A model generated the notes under the pieces. The model was not told where the DNA came from and ran no database searches. It saw only the letters and a list, made by a program, of their open reading frames with translations. A DNA stretch of 64,000 nt. It comes from Mycolicibacter senuensis (GTDB lineage Bacteria > Actinomycetota > Actinomycetes > Mycobacteriales > Mycobacteriaceae). The stretch lies in NCBI RefSeq assembly GCF_002101885.1, contig NZ_LQPS01000033.1, forward strand, positions 62,001 through 126,000, written 5' to 3'. Below are positions 8,115 through 15,618 of the stretch, one piece after another. Each line of letters starts with the position of its first letter. Position 1 is the stretch's first letter. The translations under genes and the position numbers were made by a program.

Positions 8115-9955
8115 TGCAGCTCCATACCTTTCAGGTCGCCCGCCTCGCGCCACTGCTTCAGCAGATCATCGAAGGCGTAGAAGCCCGGGGAGTACACCTC
8201 GCCCAGGAACGAGCGGCCGCCGTCGCCGAACCCCCGGCCTTCGTTGTTGTAATAGCCGGGCGTGCATGACAAGTCGAACGCCGAGTTGTCGAATGCCAAC
8301 TCCCGGATGGTGTTCACCCAGGCGTCCTGGCCCTCTTGACTGGGCTCGACGACCGTCGCTTTCCGGTTGAGGGCCTCGGCGATGACGTAGGCGATGTGCT
8401 CGGCCTGTTGCTCGAACATCGCGGTGGTGTTGGCGGACACGCCGCCCTGGATGAAACCGGTGTGGAACTGGTTGGGGAATCCGCGGCTGGCCATCCCGTG
8501 CAGCGTCTGGAACCCGTCGCGCCAGTGGTCGAACAGCGATACCCCGTCGCGGCCCTCGATGACGTCGATCGCGTACCGGCGGCTGATCTCCGTGGAGATC
8601 TCGAAACCACTGGCGAAGATGACGCAGTCGACCTCGTACTCGACTCCGCCCGCGACAATACCCTTCTCCGTGAGTTTTTCGATGCCCTTGGACTCGGCCA
8701 CATCGACCAGCGTGACGTTGGGCCGATTGAACGCCGGCAGGTAGGTGTCGCTGGAGGTCGGGCGCTTACACATGAACCGGTAATACGGCTTGAGCGCCTC
8801 GGCGGTCTGCGGATCCTCGACGATGTCGGCGATCCGGCGACGCAGCCGCTCCATGATCTTGTAGTCCTCTTCTTCCCGCATCGCCATGATCTCCTCGACG
8901 CCCAGCGCCGTCGGGTCGGGACTGGCGCCGATGCGAGCGGTCAGGTTGCGGCCCAACTCGGTCCAGAAGTCGCACACCATGTCGGGGGCGTCGAACACCA
9001 CGCCCTCGAACGGCGACCAGCGGTGAAAGTTGCGCTTGCGCTCGGCCTGCCAGCCCGGCTGCAGCGACGCGGCCCACTGCGGGTCGGTGGGCTCGTTGCC
9101 GCGGAAGTCGACCGACGACGGTGTGCGCTGGAAAACGTAGAGCTGCTTGGCGTCCCGGCCCAGATGCGGGACGAGTTGCACGCCCGTCGCGCCGGTGCCG
9201 ACCAGCGCCACACGCTTGTCGGCCAGCTTGTCCAGGCCACCGTTCGCGTCGCCGCCGGTGTAGTCGTAATCCCAGCGGGCCGAGTGGAAGACATGGCCGC
9301 CGGCGTTCATGAAGTCCGTGATGCCCGCGATGCCGGGCAACTTGGGCCGGTTGTAGGAGCCCTGCGCCATCACCACGAAACGCGCCCGCAGGTCATCGCC
9401 CCGGTTCGTCGTCAGCCGCCAGCGCCTGATCTCCTCGTCCCAGCGGACGGTGCGTACCTGGGTCGAGAAGATCGCCCCGTCATAGAGGCCGAAGTGCTTG
9501 CCGATGTTCTGGCAATGCTGGAATATCTCGGCGCCGTCGGCGAACTTCTTGGACGGCATGAAGTCGAGCTCTTCGAGCATCGGGACATAGCAGTAGGCGT
9601 CGTTGTCGCACTGGATTCCGGGGAAGCGGTTCCAGTACCAGACGCCGCCGAAGTCGCCGCCCATCTCGATGACCCGCACGTCGCGCACGCCGGCCTTCTT
9701 CAGGTAGGCGCCGGCCAGCAGTCCGGCGATGCCACCGCCGAGGACCGCGACTTCGATGTCGGCGTCGATGGGGTCACGCGGAGTCACCGCGGTGTGCGGA
9801 TCGACCTCGGCGAACTCCACGAAGTCGTCTTTGAGTTCAAGGTACTGACTCGAGCCCTCGGGGCGAATGCGTTTGGCCCGCTCGGCGGCGTACTTCTCCC
9901 GGGTCGCCTCGATGTCGAAGTCATCCGGGGTCTGGGTCGGCCGGCAGTCCGTCAT
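8111..9955 (-). CDS. Flavin-containing monooxygenase, Baeyer-Villiger type
   Basis: The 614-residue protein has two dinucleotide folds: FAD-binding VLGGGIAGLLAG near residue 72 and NADP-binding VGTGATGVQL. A BVMO fingerprint GGHVFHSARWD lies between them, though the usual leading Phe is Ala. WNRFPGIQCDNDAYCY is typical of type I BVMOs. The long N-terminal extension (about 65 residues) also occurs in that group. Such enzymes insert oxygen beside a ketone to give an ester or lactone. ATG 9955 overlaps the TGA of the Rieske gene by four bases, so it probably acts on a product of that oxygenase. Confidence 0.88.
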   Translation of the reverse strand: MTDCRPTQTPDDFDIEATREKYAAERAKRIRPEGSSQYLELKDDFVEFAEVDPHTAVTPRDPIDADIEVAVLGGGIAGLLAGAYLKKAGVRDVRVIEMGGDFGGVWYWNRFPGIQCDNDAYCYVPMLEELDFMPSKKFADGAEIFQHCQNIGKHFGLYDGAIFSTQVRTVRWDEEIRRWRLTTNRGDDLRARFVVMAQGSYNRPKLPGIAGITDFMNAGGHVFHSARWDYDYTGGDANGGLDKLADKRVALVGTGATGVQLVPHLGRDAKQLYVFQRTPSSVDFRGNEPTDPQWAASLQPGWQAERKRNFHRWSPFEGVVFDAPDMVCDFWTELGRNLTARIGASPDPTALGVEEIMAMREEEDYKIMERLRRRIADIVEDPQTAEALKPYYRFMCKRPTSSDTYLPAFNRPNVTLVDVAESKGIEKLTEKGIVAGGVEYEVDCVIFASGFEISTEISRRYAIDVIEGRDGVSLFDHWRDGFQTLHGMASRGFPNQFHTGFIQGGVSANTTAMFEQQAEHIAYVIAEALNRKATVVEPSQEGQDAWVNTIRELAFDNSAFDLSCTPGYYNNEGRGFGDGGRSFLGEVYSPGFYAFDDLLKQWREAGDLKGMELQ

Positions 9956-11328
9956 CGATCGTTTCCTGTCGGGATCTGCTCGGGCTCGCCGGCGGCCATG
10001 TACTTCGCCAGCTGGTGGTGCAGGTTGACGATGGCGCGCTCCCGGTAGGGATTGGGTCTGGCGCCCTGGTAGCCAAGGGATTTCATCCCCTGCTGCACGG
10101 CGGCCATGTTGGAGAAGTCCTGCGGCAGCACCGATCGCCACCGCGGGTCGCCCACCGGGGTGTACTCCCAGCGGGTCTGCGGCGCTTCGTCTTTGGGGAA
10201 GAGTTCGAACACCGCGACCTCGAAGATGCACTTGTCCGGGTTGTAACTGGGATGCGGCCGGGCGCTGTAACACAGCGCGCTGGTGAGACCCTGGCCGATC
10301 TGAAAGTTCGGGAAGATCTGCCACGCGGTGCCGGCCTGCCCGAGCACGTCGGCCGAGATCGTGGGCCAGATGACGCCGCGGGCTTCGTCGTCGCGGCGCG
10401 CCGAGGCCAGCCAGTGTTCGAGCACCTTGTCCGCCGGGGTCCCCTCGGGAAGCTCGTCGACCAGTCGCTTGGCGGCATTGACCAGCGTCGTCGTGGTGGT
10501 GGCGTTGGTCTCCTCCATGGTGTAGATCTGCATCTCCGCGGTCGACACCCGAGGGTCGGCGCCGGTGCCCAGCCGGATCTTGGACTTGGTGGTCTCCAGA
10601 TCCGCGGGCGCGTCGTAGCCGATGTTGCTGTGCTTGCCCTGCACCTTGGCCCAGCCCTTGAACTCGCCGAACCTGTTGAACTCCGGGTGGGTCGTATAGA
10701 CGTGGTAGGTCTCGTTGAAGGCCTCCATCGCGACCTTCCAGTTGCAGTCGAATTCCAGCCACTTGCGCCACTTGTAGCGCATGTTCTCCAGGCCGAACGG
10801 TTCGAGGATCTTCGCGGCGGGGAACAGGTAGTCGGCCAGTGATTCGCAGTCCGCGTCCATGTTGATCCAGACCCAGCCACCCCAGGTGTCGACGCGCACC
10901 GGGCGCAGGTGGGTGTTCTCCGGGGTCAGCGTGCCCTGCCAGTCGTCTTGCTCGCGGATGTGGGTGCAGGCGCCGTCCAGGCCGTAGCTCCAGCCGTGGA
11001 AGCCGCAGACGAACGACTTGCGGGTGCGCGCGCAGGCGTTCTTCTCCCCGGCCGGGGTGTCGACCAACCGGCGGCCGCGGTGCATGCAGACGTTGTGATG
11101 CGCTGCAAAGGCGTCCGGTGCGGTGCGCACCACGATGATCGAGTCGTCGAGGATGTCATAGGTGAGGTAGCTGCCCACCTCGGGCAGGTCTTCGACCCGG
11201 CCGGCCTGTTGCCACACCTTGCGCCACAGCTTGTCCCGTTCGGCGCGGGCGTAGTCGCCGCAGGTATAGGCCTCGACGCCGATCGTCATCGGTTGCGAGA
11301 GTTCTTCGGCCGCTTGCGGATCGGTCAT
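9952..11328 (-). CDS. Rieske non-heme iron oxygenase, alpha subunit
   Basis: The 458-residue protein shows a normal Rieske centre, CMH near residue 87 and CGFHGW about 26 residues later, and the mononuclear iron motif NETYHVYTTH near residue 205. ROs of this type hydroxylate aromatic, terpenoid or steroid rings using electrons from a reductase such as the one at 3837. The start at 11328 follows AGGAGG and overlaps the upstream SDR stop by one base. It has no small beta subunit next to it, and unlike the two oxygenases in the second island it has no ~110-residue partner. Confidence 0.92.
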   Translation of the reverse strand: MTDPQAAEELSQPMTIGVEAYTCGDYARAERDKLWRKVWQQAGRVEDLPEVGSYLTYDILDDSIIVVRTAPDAFAAHHNVCMHRGRRLVDTPAGEKNACARTRKSFVCGFHGWSYGLDGACTHIREQDDWQGTLTPENTHLRPVRVDTWGGWVWINMDADCESLADYLFPAAKILEPFGLENMRYKWRKWLEFDCNWKVAMEAFNETYHVYTTHPEFNRFGEFKGWAKVQGKHSNIGYDAPADLETTKSKIRLGTGADPRVSTAEMQIYTMEETNATTTTTLVNAAKRLVDELPEGTPADKVLEHWLASARRDDEARGVIWPTISADVLGQAGTAWQIFPNFQIGQGLTSALCYSARPHPSYNPDKCIFEVAVFELFPKDEAPQTRWEYTPVGDPRWRSVLPQDFSNMAAVQQGMKSLGYQGARPNPYRERAIVNLHHQLAKYMAAGEPEQIPTGNDR

Positions 11329-12182
11329 CACATCCTCCTTATCGCCGCACGGAAGGTGTCGTCTTTGAGGAACAGCGAGGTATTGTCGGCGGCCAGGTGA
11401 CTCCACTTGAGGTCGAGCCCGCCGTCGACCAGCAGGGTTTGGCCGGTGATGTAGCTGGACAGCTCGGACAGCAGGAACAGGATCGGCCCGGCTTGTTCCT
11501 CGGGCCGGCCGCGGCGTCCCATCGCGATCGCCTGCCGGTCGCGCTCGGAGTCGTCGTCGACGTAGGTGGCCGATGCCGCGGTCTCGGTGACGCCCGGAGC
11601 CACCGCATTGACCCGGATCCGGGTGGCCGCCAACTCGAGGGCCATGGTGCGGGTCATCGCCACGACGCCGGCTTTGGCGGTGCCGTAGGCGATGTGGAAC
11701 GGCGCGGTGTTCATCCCGCTGATCGAGGAGATCGACACGATCGAGCCCGGCAGCTGCTGCGCCACCAGTTCGGCGGCGACCGCGCGACTCATGAAGAACG
11801 TCGTTTCCAGGTTGTGCGCGAAGATCTCCCGCCAATCCGAGCGGGCCACCCGGGTCGAGGGCATCCAGGTCGAGGGCGCCGCCCCGCCGGCGACGTTGAC
11901 CAGCCCGTAGAGCTGCCCGTCGGCGCTGCGCGCCGCGTCCAGCACCGCGGCGACGCCGTCGTCGGTGCCGGCGTCGGCGGCCACCGGCACCACCGGCAGG
12001 CCGGCGGCGGCCAACGGCCCGATGTGCTCGTCGAGGTTGTCCGCCGAGCGGCTCACCGCGATCACCGTGGCGCCGGCCTGCGCGGCCATCGCGGTGACCG
12101 TCGTGCCGATGCCGCCGCCACCGGCTCCCGACACGACGACGACACGGCCATCAAGGCTCAGCAGGCTGGTGTGATCCGCCAT
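11328..12182 (-). CDS. Short-chain dehydrogenase/reductase
   Basis: The 284-residue SDR starts MADHTSLLSLDGRVVVVSGAG, with the NAD-binding glycines GAGGGGIG, NVAGG, and the catalytic Ser-Tyr-Lys (SSISG, then AYGTAKAG). ATG 12182 follows AAGG, and the longer ORF upstream has cysteine-rich, non-family sequence. It is the first gene of the Rieske-BVMO-TauD-SDR-ALDH operon and could oxidise an alcohol to the ketone needed by the Baeyer-Villiger enzyme. That order is inference. Confidence 0.88.
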   Translation of the reverse strand: MADHTSLLSLDGRVVVVSGAGGGGIGTTVTAMAAQAGATVIAVSRSADNLDEHIGPLAAAGLPVVPVAADAGTDDGVAAVLDAARSADGQLYGLVNVAGGAAPSTWMPSTRVARSDWREIFAHNLETTFFMSRAVAAELVAQQLPGSIVSISSISGMNTAPFHIAYGTAKAGVVAMTRTMALELAATRIRVNAVAPGVTETAASATYVDDDSERDRQAIAMGRRGRPEEQAGPILFLLSELSSYITGQTLLVDGGLDLKWSHLAADNTSLFLKDDTFRAAIRRM

Positions 12183-12576
12183 GACCCGCCTTCTCCTGGC
12201 ACAAGCAGCAGATCCGCACTCCCGGCTGGCAAGCTGAGGCACCGGGTATGCGGATTTGTCCGGACAACATACGTGATTCTTCGTTCTGAAGAACACTATT
12301 CCGCAGCACGATGGGCACAGTCAAGGGCAGAGCCGCGCCGCCTGGCGGTTTTATTGTCTGGACTAACGCGCCGAGCCCGGAGCGCCTGCCGCGGCGCGGC
12401 GGGCCCACCCTGCGCACGACGTCGACCTTCGGGCCGGCCCGGTCCGCCTGTCGACCGGCGCCGAACCGGGGTGAATCACCGCCGGACGAAGACGCCCCAC
12501 CCCCGCCTTGCGTCATGATGGAACTCGGCAAGCGCAGGAACGACCACCATCGTTGCCCGACCCTAGGAGAGCTGAA
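12183..12576. promoter_or_regulatory. Divergent promoter region between SDR-Rieske operon and TetR gene
   Basis: This 394-bp gap holds no gene I can support. It holds a perfect 12-bp palindrome TTGTCCGGACAA (12256-12267), a 10/12 match to it, TTGTCTGGACTA (12354-12365), and GTTCTGAAGAACACTATTC (12283-12301). The last contains GAACACTATTC, shared with the operator at 3788. A GC palindrome at 12338-12348 is followed by TTTTATT. Confidence 0.55.
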
Positions 12577-13191
12577 GTGCCGTCCGGTCACCGCCGGGGC
12601 CGCTGGTCCGGGGTCCCACTCGAGGAACGCCCGGCCCTGCGCCGGGACGAATTCATCGAGGCCGGCGTCGGGCTGCTCGGCGGCGAGAGCGGACCCACGC
12701 TGACCATCCGGTCGCTCTGCCGCGCCGCCGCGCTGACCGAACGCTACTTCTACGAGAGTTTCACCGACCGCGACGAATTCGTCCGCGCGGTCTACGACGA
12801 CGTGTGTACCCGCGCGATGACGACACTGCTGTCGGCACAGACGCCGCGAGCGGCCGTGGAAGCCTTCGTCACGTTGATGGTCGACGACCCGGTGCGCGGC
12901 CGGGTGCTACTGCTCGCCCCGGCGACCGAGCCGGTGCTGACCCACTCCGGCGCCCAATGGATGCCCAACTTCATCGGGATGCTGCAGCGCAAACTCACCC
13001 GGATCGGCGATCCGTCCCTTCAGCACATGGTCGCGACCGGGTTGATCGGCGCGCTGACGGCCCTGTTCAGCGCCTACCTGGACGGGCGGCTCGCAGCCAC
13101 CCGCAGCGAGTTCATCGACTTCTGCGTCGACATGCTGCTCAATACCGGCCGGCCCGAAGACGGCGGCGACAACACGCCCGCGCGAACTTGA
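12577..13191 (+). CDS. TetR-family transcriptional regulator
   Basis: The 204-residue protein has an N-terminal helix-turn-helix (TLTIRSLCRAAALTERYFYESFTDRDEF, residues about 40-70; Y-F-Y-E-S-F is the recognition-helix signature) and a variable C-terminal ligand domain. The GTG at 12577 lies seven bases after GGAGA and is preferred over the upstream ATG at 12508, which lacks an RBS. It is divergent from the oxygenase operon and is the natural candidate to bind the palindromes between them. The ligand is unknown but is probably a pathway intermediate or acyl-CoA. Confidence 0.85.
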   Translation: MPSGHRRGRWSGVPLEERPALRRDEFIEAGVGLLGGESGPTLTIRSLCRAAALTERYFYESFTDRDEFVRAVYDDVCTRAMTTLLSAQTPRAAVEAFVTLMVDDPVRGRVLLLAPATEPVLTHSGAQWMPNFIGMLQRKLTRIGDPSLQHMVATGLIGALTALFSAYLDGRLAATRSEFIDFCVDMLLNTGRPEDGGDNTPART

Positions 13192-13202
13192 TGTCACCGG
13201 AA

Positions 13203-13240
13203 GACACAGATATATTGCCTGCAACTAGCGGACACAGATA
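13203..13240 (+). promoter_or_regulatory. Direct repeat in the desA1 promoter region
   Basis: GACACAGATA occurs at 13203-13212 and 13231-13240, 28 bp apart, in the 61-bp gap before desA1. In mycobacteria desA1 is repressed by the TetR-type regulator MadR. Whether these repeats are its site cannot be told from sequence alone. Confidence 0.35.
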
Positions 13241-13252
13241 CCAGGAGCTGTT

Positions 13253-14254
13253 ATGGCGCGTGAGTGGACCGATCTGGAGCTGCTGCACGAACTCGAGCCC
13301 GTCGTCGAGAATGCGGTCAACCGGCACTTCTCCATGACCAAGGACTGGAATCCCCACGACTACGTCCCCTGGTCGGAGGGCAAGAACTACTACGCCCTCG
13401 GCGGGCAGGACTGGGACATCGAGCAGTCGAAACTGTCCGAAGTCGCCCGGACGGCCATGGTGCAGAACCTGCTGACCGAGGACAACCTGCCCTCCTACCA
13501 CCGCGAGATCGCGATGAACTTCACCATGGACGCCCCGTGGGGCACCTGGGTGAACCGGTGGACCGCCGAGGAGAACCGGCACGGCATCGCGCTGCGTGAC
13601 TACCTCGTGGTGACCCGCAACTGCGACCCGATCGAGCTGGAAACCCTGCGGATGGAGACCGTCAACCGCGGCTTCAGCCCAGGCCAGAACCAGCAGGTCT
13701 CCGGCGACCTGTTCGCCAAGAGCCTGTTCGACTCGGTCGTCTACGTGACCTTCCAGGAGCTCGCCACGCGCATCTCGCACCGCAACACCGGCCGGGCCTG
13801 CAACGACCCCGTGGCCGATCAGCTGCTGGCCCGGATCTCGGCCGACGAGAACCTGCACATGATCTTCTACCGCGACATCAGCGCAGCCGGTTTCGACATC
13901 GCGCCGGAGCAGGCGATGTACTCGCTGCACCGGGTGCTGGCCAACTTCCAGATGCCCGGGTACGTGGTCCCGGAGTTCCGCCGCAAGGCGGTGATCATCG
14001 CCGTCGGCGGTGTTTACGACCCGCGCATCCACCTGGACGACGTGGTGATGCCGGTGCTGAAGAAGTGGCGCATCCTCGAACGAGACTTCACCGGCGAAGC
14101 GGCCCGCTACCAGGACGAGATCGGCAAGATCGTCGCCGAACTGGAACAGACGTGCGAGAAGTTCGAGGTGGCCAAGCAGCGCAGGCTCGAGCGTGAGGCC
14201 AAGGTGGCCGAGAAGCGCGCCGCCAAGAAGGAATTCGCCTCATCAGCGCCGTAG
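13253..14254 (+). CDS. desA1: Acyl-ACP desaturase DesA1
   Basis: The 333-residue soluble diiron desaturase has two ExxH iron-binding motifs, E107-N-R-H110 (in TAEENRH) and E199-N-L-H202 (in ADENLH), the arrangement seen in plant and mycobacterial acyl-ACP desaturases. In mycobacteria DesA1 is essential and introduces a double bond into the meromycolate chain during mycolic acid synthesis. ATG 13253 follows AGGAG. The C-terminal tail is lysine-, arginine- and alanine-rich. It opens the conserved backbone of the window and is followed by dus, as in M. tuberculosis. Confidence 0.95.
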   Translation: MAREWTDLELLHELEPVVENAVNRHFSMTKDWNPHDYVPWSEGKNYYALGGQDWDIEQSKLSEVARTAMVQNLLTEDNLPSYHREIAMNFTMDAPWGTWVNRWTAEENRHGIALRDYLVVTRNCDPIELETLRMETVNRGFSPGQNQQVSGDLFAKSLFDSVVYVTFQELATRISHRNTGRACNDPVADQLLARISADENLHMIFYRDISAAGFDIAPEQAMYSLHRVLANFQMPGYVVPEFRRKAVIIAVGGVYDPRIHLDDVVMPVLKKWRILERDFTGEAARYQDEIGKIVAELEQTCEKFEVAKQRRLEREAKVAEKRAAKKEFASSAP

Positions 14255-14274
14255 TCGGCGGCAGCGGCGGTAAC

Positions 14275-15432
14275 GTGCTGACCGCACAGCGTCGCGGACT
14301 GCGGATCGGTTCGCTCACCCTCGCCAGCCCGGTGGTGCTGGCCCCGATGGCCGGCGTGACCAACGTCGCCTTCCGCACACTCTGCCGCGAGCTGGAACAG
14401 TCCCGGGCCGGAACGGTCAGCGGGCTCTACGTGTGCGAGATGGTGACCGCTCGCGCGCTCGTCGAGCGCCACCCGGCCACCCTGCACATGACGACGTTCT
14501 CCCCCGCGGAGTCACCGCGCTCGCTGCAGCTCTACACCGTGGACCCGGACACCACCTACGCCGCGGCGAAGATGATCGCCGACGAAGGCCTGGCCGACCA
14601 CATCGACATGAACTTCGGCTGCCCGGTGCCCAAAGTGACCCGGCAGGGCGGCGGATCGGCGCTGCCCTACAAGCGCCGGCTGTTCGGCAACATCGTCGCG
14701 GCCGCGGTCAGAGGAGCCGGCAGCGCCAATATCCCGGTGACCGTGAAATTCCGCATCGGGATCGACGAGACCACCCACACCCACCTCGACGCCGGACGTA
14801 TCGCCGAGGCCGAGGGCGCCGCGGCGGTGGCCCTACACGCCCGGACAGCGGCGCAGCGCTACTCCGGCACGGCCGACTGGGAGCAGATCGCCGCGCTCAA
14901 GGCGCAGGTGCGTTCGATTCCGGTGCTCGGCAACGGAGACATCTTCGAGGCGGGCGACGCCCTGGCCATGATGGCAGCGACCGGCTGCGACGGCGTCGTC
15001 ATCGGCCGCGGCTGTCTCGGGCGCCCGTGGCTGTTCGGCGAACTGTCCGCGGCCTTCGCGGGCCGCCCCACCCCGACCCCGCCCACGCTGGGCGAGGTCG
15101 CCGGCATCATCCGCCGCCACGGCGAACTGCTGGCATCGCACTTCGGCGAGAACAAAGGCATGCGGGAGATCCGCAAGCATGTGGCCTGGTACCTGCACGG
15201 GTTTCCGGCCGGCTCGGAGTTGCGGCGCGGGCTGGCAATGGTCACGAGGCTGGCCGAACTCGACGCGCTGCTCGAGCAGCTCGACGGATCGATCCCGTTC
15301 CCGGCCGCCGCGACCGGACCCCGCGGTCGGCAGGGCTCACCGGCCAAGGTCACCCTTCCCGAGGGTTGGCTCGCCGACCCCGACGACTGCACGGTGCCGA
15401 GCGGAGCTGACATTATGCACTCGGGTGGCTGA
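14275..15432 (+). CDS. dus: tRNA-dihydrouridine synthase (Dus family)
   Basis: The 385-residue FMN enzyme reduces uridines in tRNA to dihydrouridine. Visible are APMAGVTNVAFR near the N-terminus, the active-site motif MNFGCPVPKVTRQGGGSAL (catalytic Cys near residue 120), VTVKFRIG, ALHARTAAQRYSG and the FMN phosphate-binding VLGNGDIFEAGDA with VVIGRGCLGRPW. The start is a GTG at 14275, 20 bases after desA1, so the two may be co-transcribed. It corresponds to Rv0823c in order and family. Confidence 0.94.
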   Translation: MLTAQRRGLRIGSLTLASPVVLAPMAGVTNVAFRTLCRELEQSRAGTVSGLYVCEMVTARALVERHPATLHMTTFSPAESPRSLQLYTVDPDTTYAAAKMIADEGLADHIDMNFGCPVPKVTRQGGGSALPYKRRLFGNIVAAAVRGAGSANIPVTVKFRIGIDETTHTHLDAGRIAEAEGAAAVALHARTAAQRYSGTADWEQIAALKAQVRSIPVLGNGDIFEAGDALAMMAATGCDGVVIGRGCLGRPWLFGELSAAFAGRPTPTPPTLGEVAGIIRRHGELLASHFGENKGMREIRKHVAWYLHGFPAGSELRRGLAMVTRLAELDALLEQLDGSIPFPAAATGPRGRQGSPAKVTLPEGWLADPDDCTVPSGADIMHSGG

Positions 15433-15492
15433 AATGAGACGTTCTCGACATCGCGTGTCTGGAAACTTCTCAGTAGAATAAGTAGCTTGTTG

Positions 15493-15521
15493 CCCCAGGG
15501 GGTTGTTCCCCCCTGCGGGGG
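15493..15521 (+). other. GC-rich stem-loop upstream of the LCP gene
   Basis: CCCCAGGGGG, a TTGTT loop and CCCCCCTGCGGGG form an imperfect hairpin (one bulge) in the 186-bp gap between dus and the LCP gene. There is no U-run after it. It may be a terminator for dus or a leader structure. Confidence 0.35.
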
Positions 15522-15618
15522 CGGAAACAGGCACGGAGAATCAACGGCGATCACCCGTGCCAGGCTGACGTCGTGATCGACGCCCGTCAGTCCCGAAGAC
15601 TCGGAGGCCCGTGAGGAC

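Noticed and set aside
8336..10048. 570-codon forward ORF opposite the BVMO gene
   Set aside because: Composition is typical of antisense frames in high-GC DNA and it lacks a ribosome-binding site; the minus-strand gene has clear motifs.
15493..15521. Riboswitch before the LCP gene
   Set aside because: Only one hairpin is visible and no known aptamer core was recognised; it is kept as an unassigned stem-loop.
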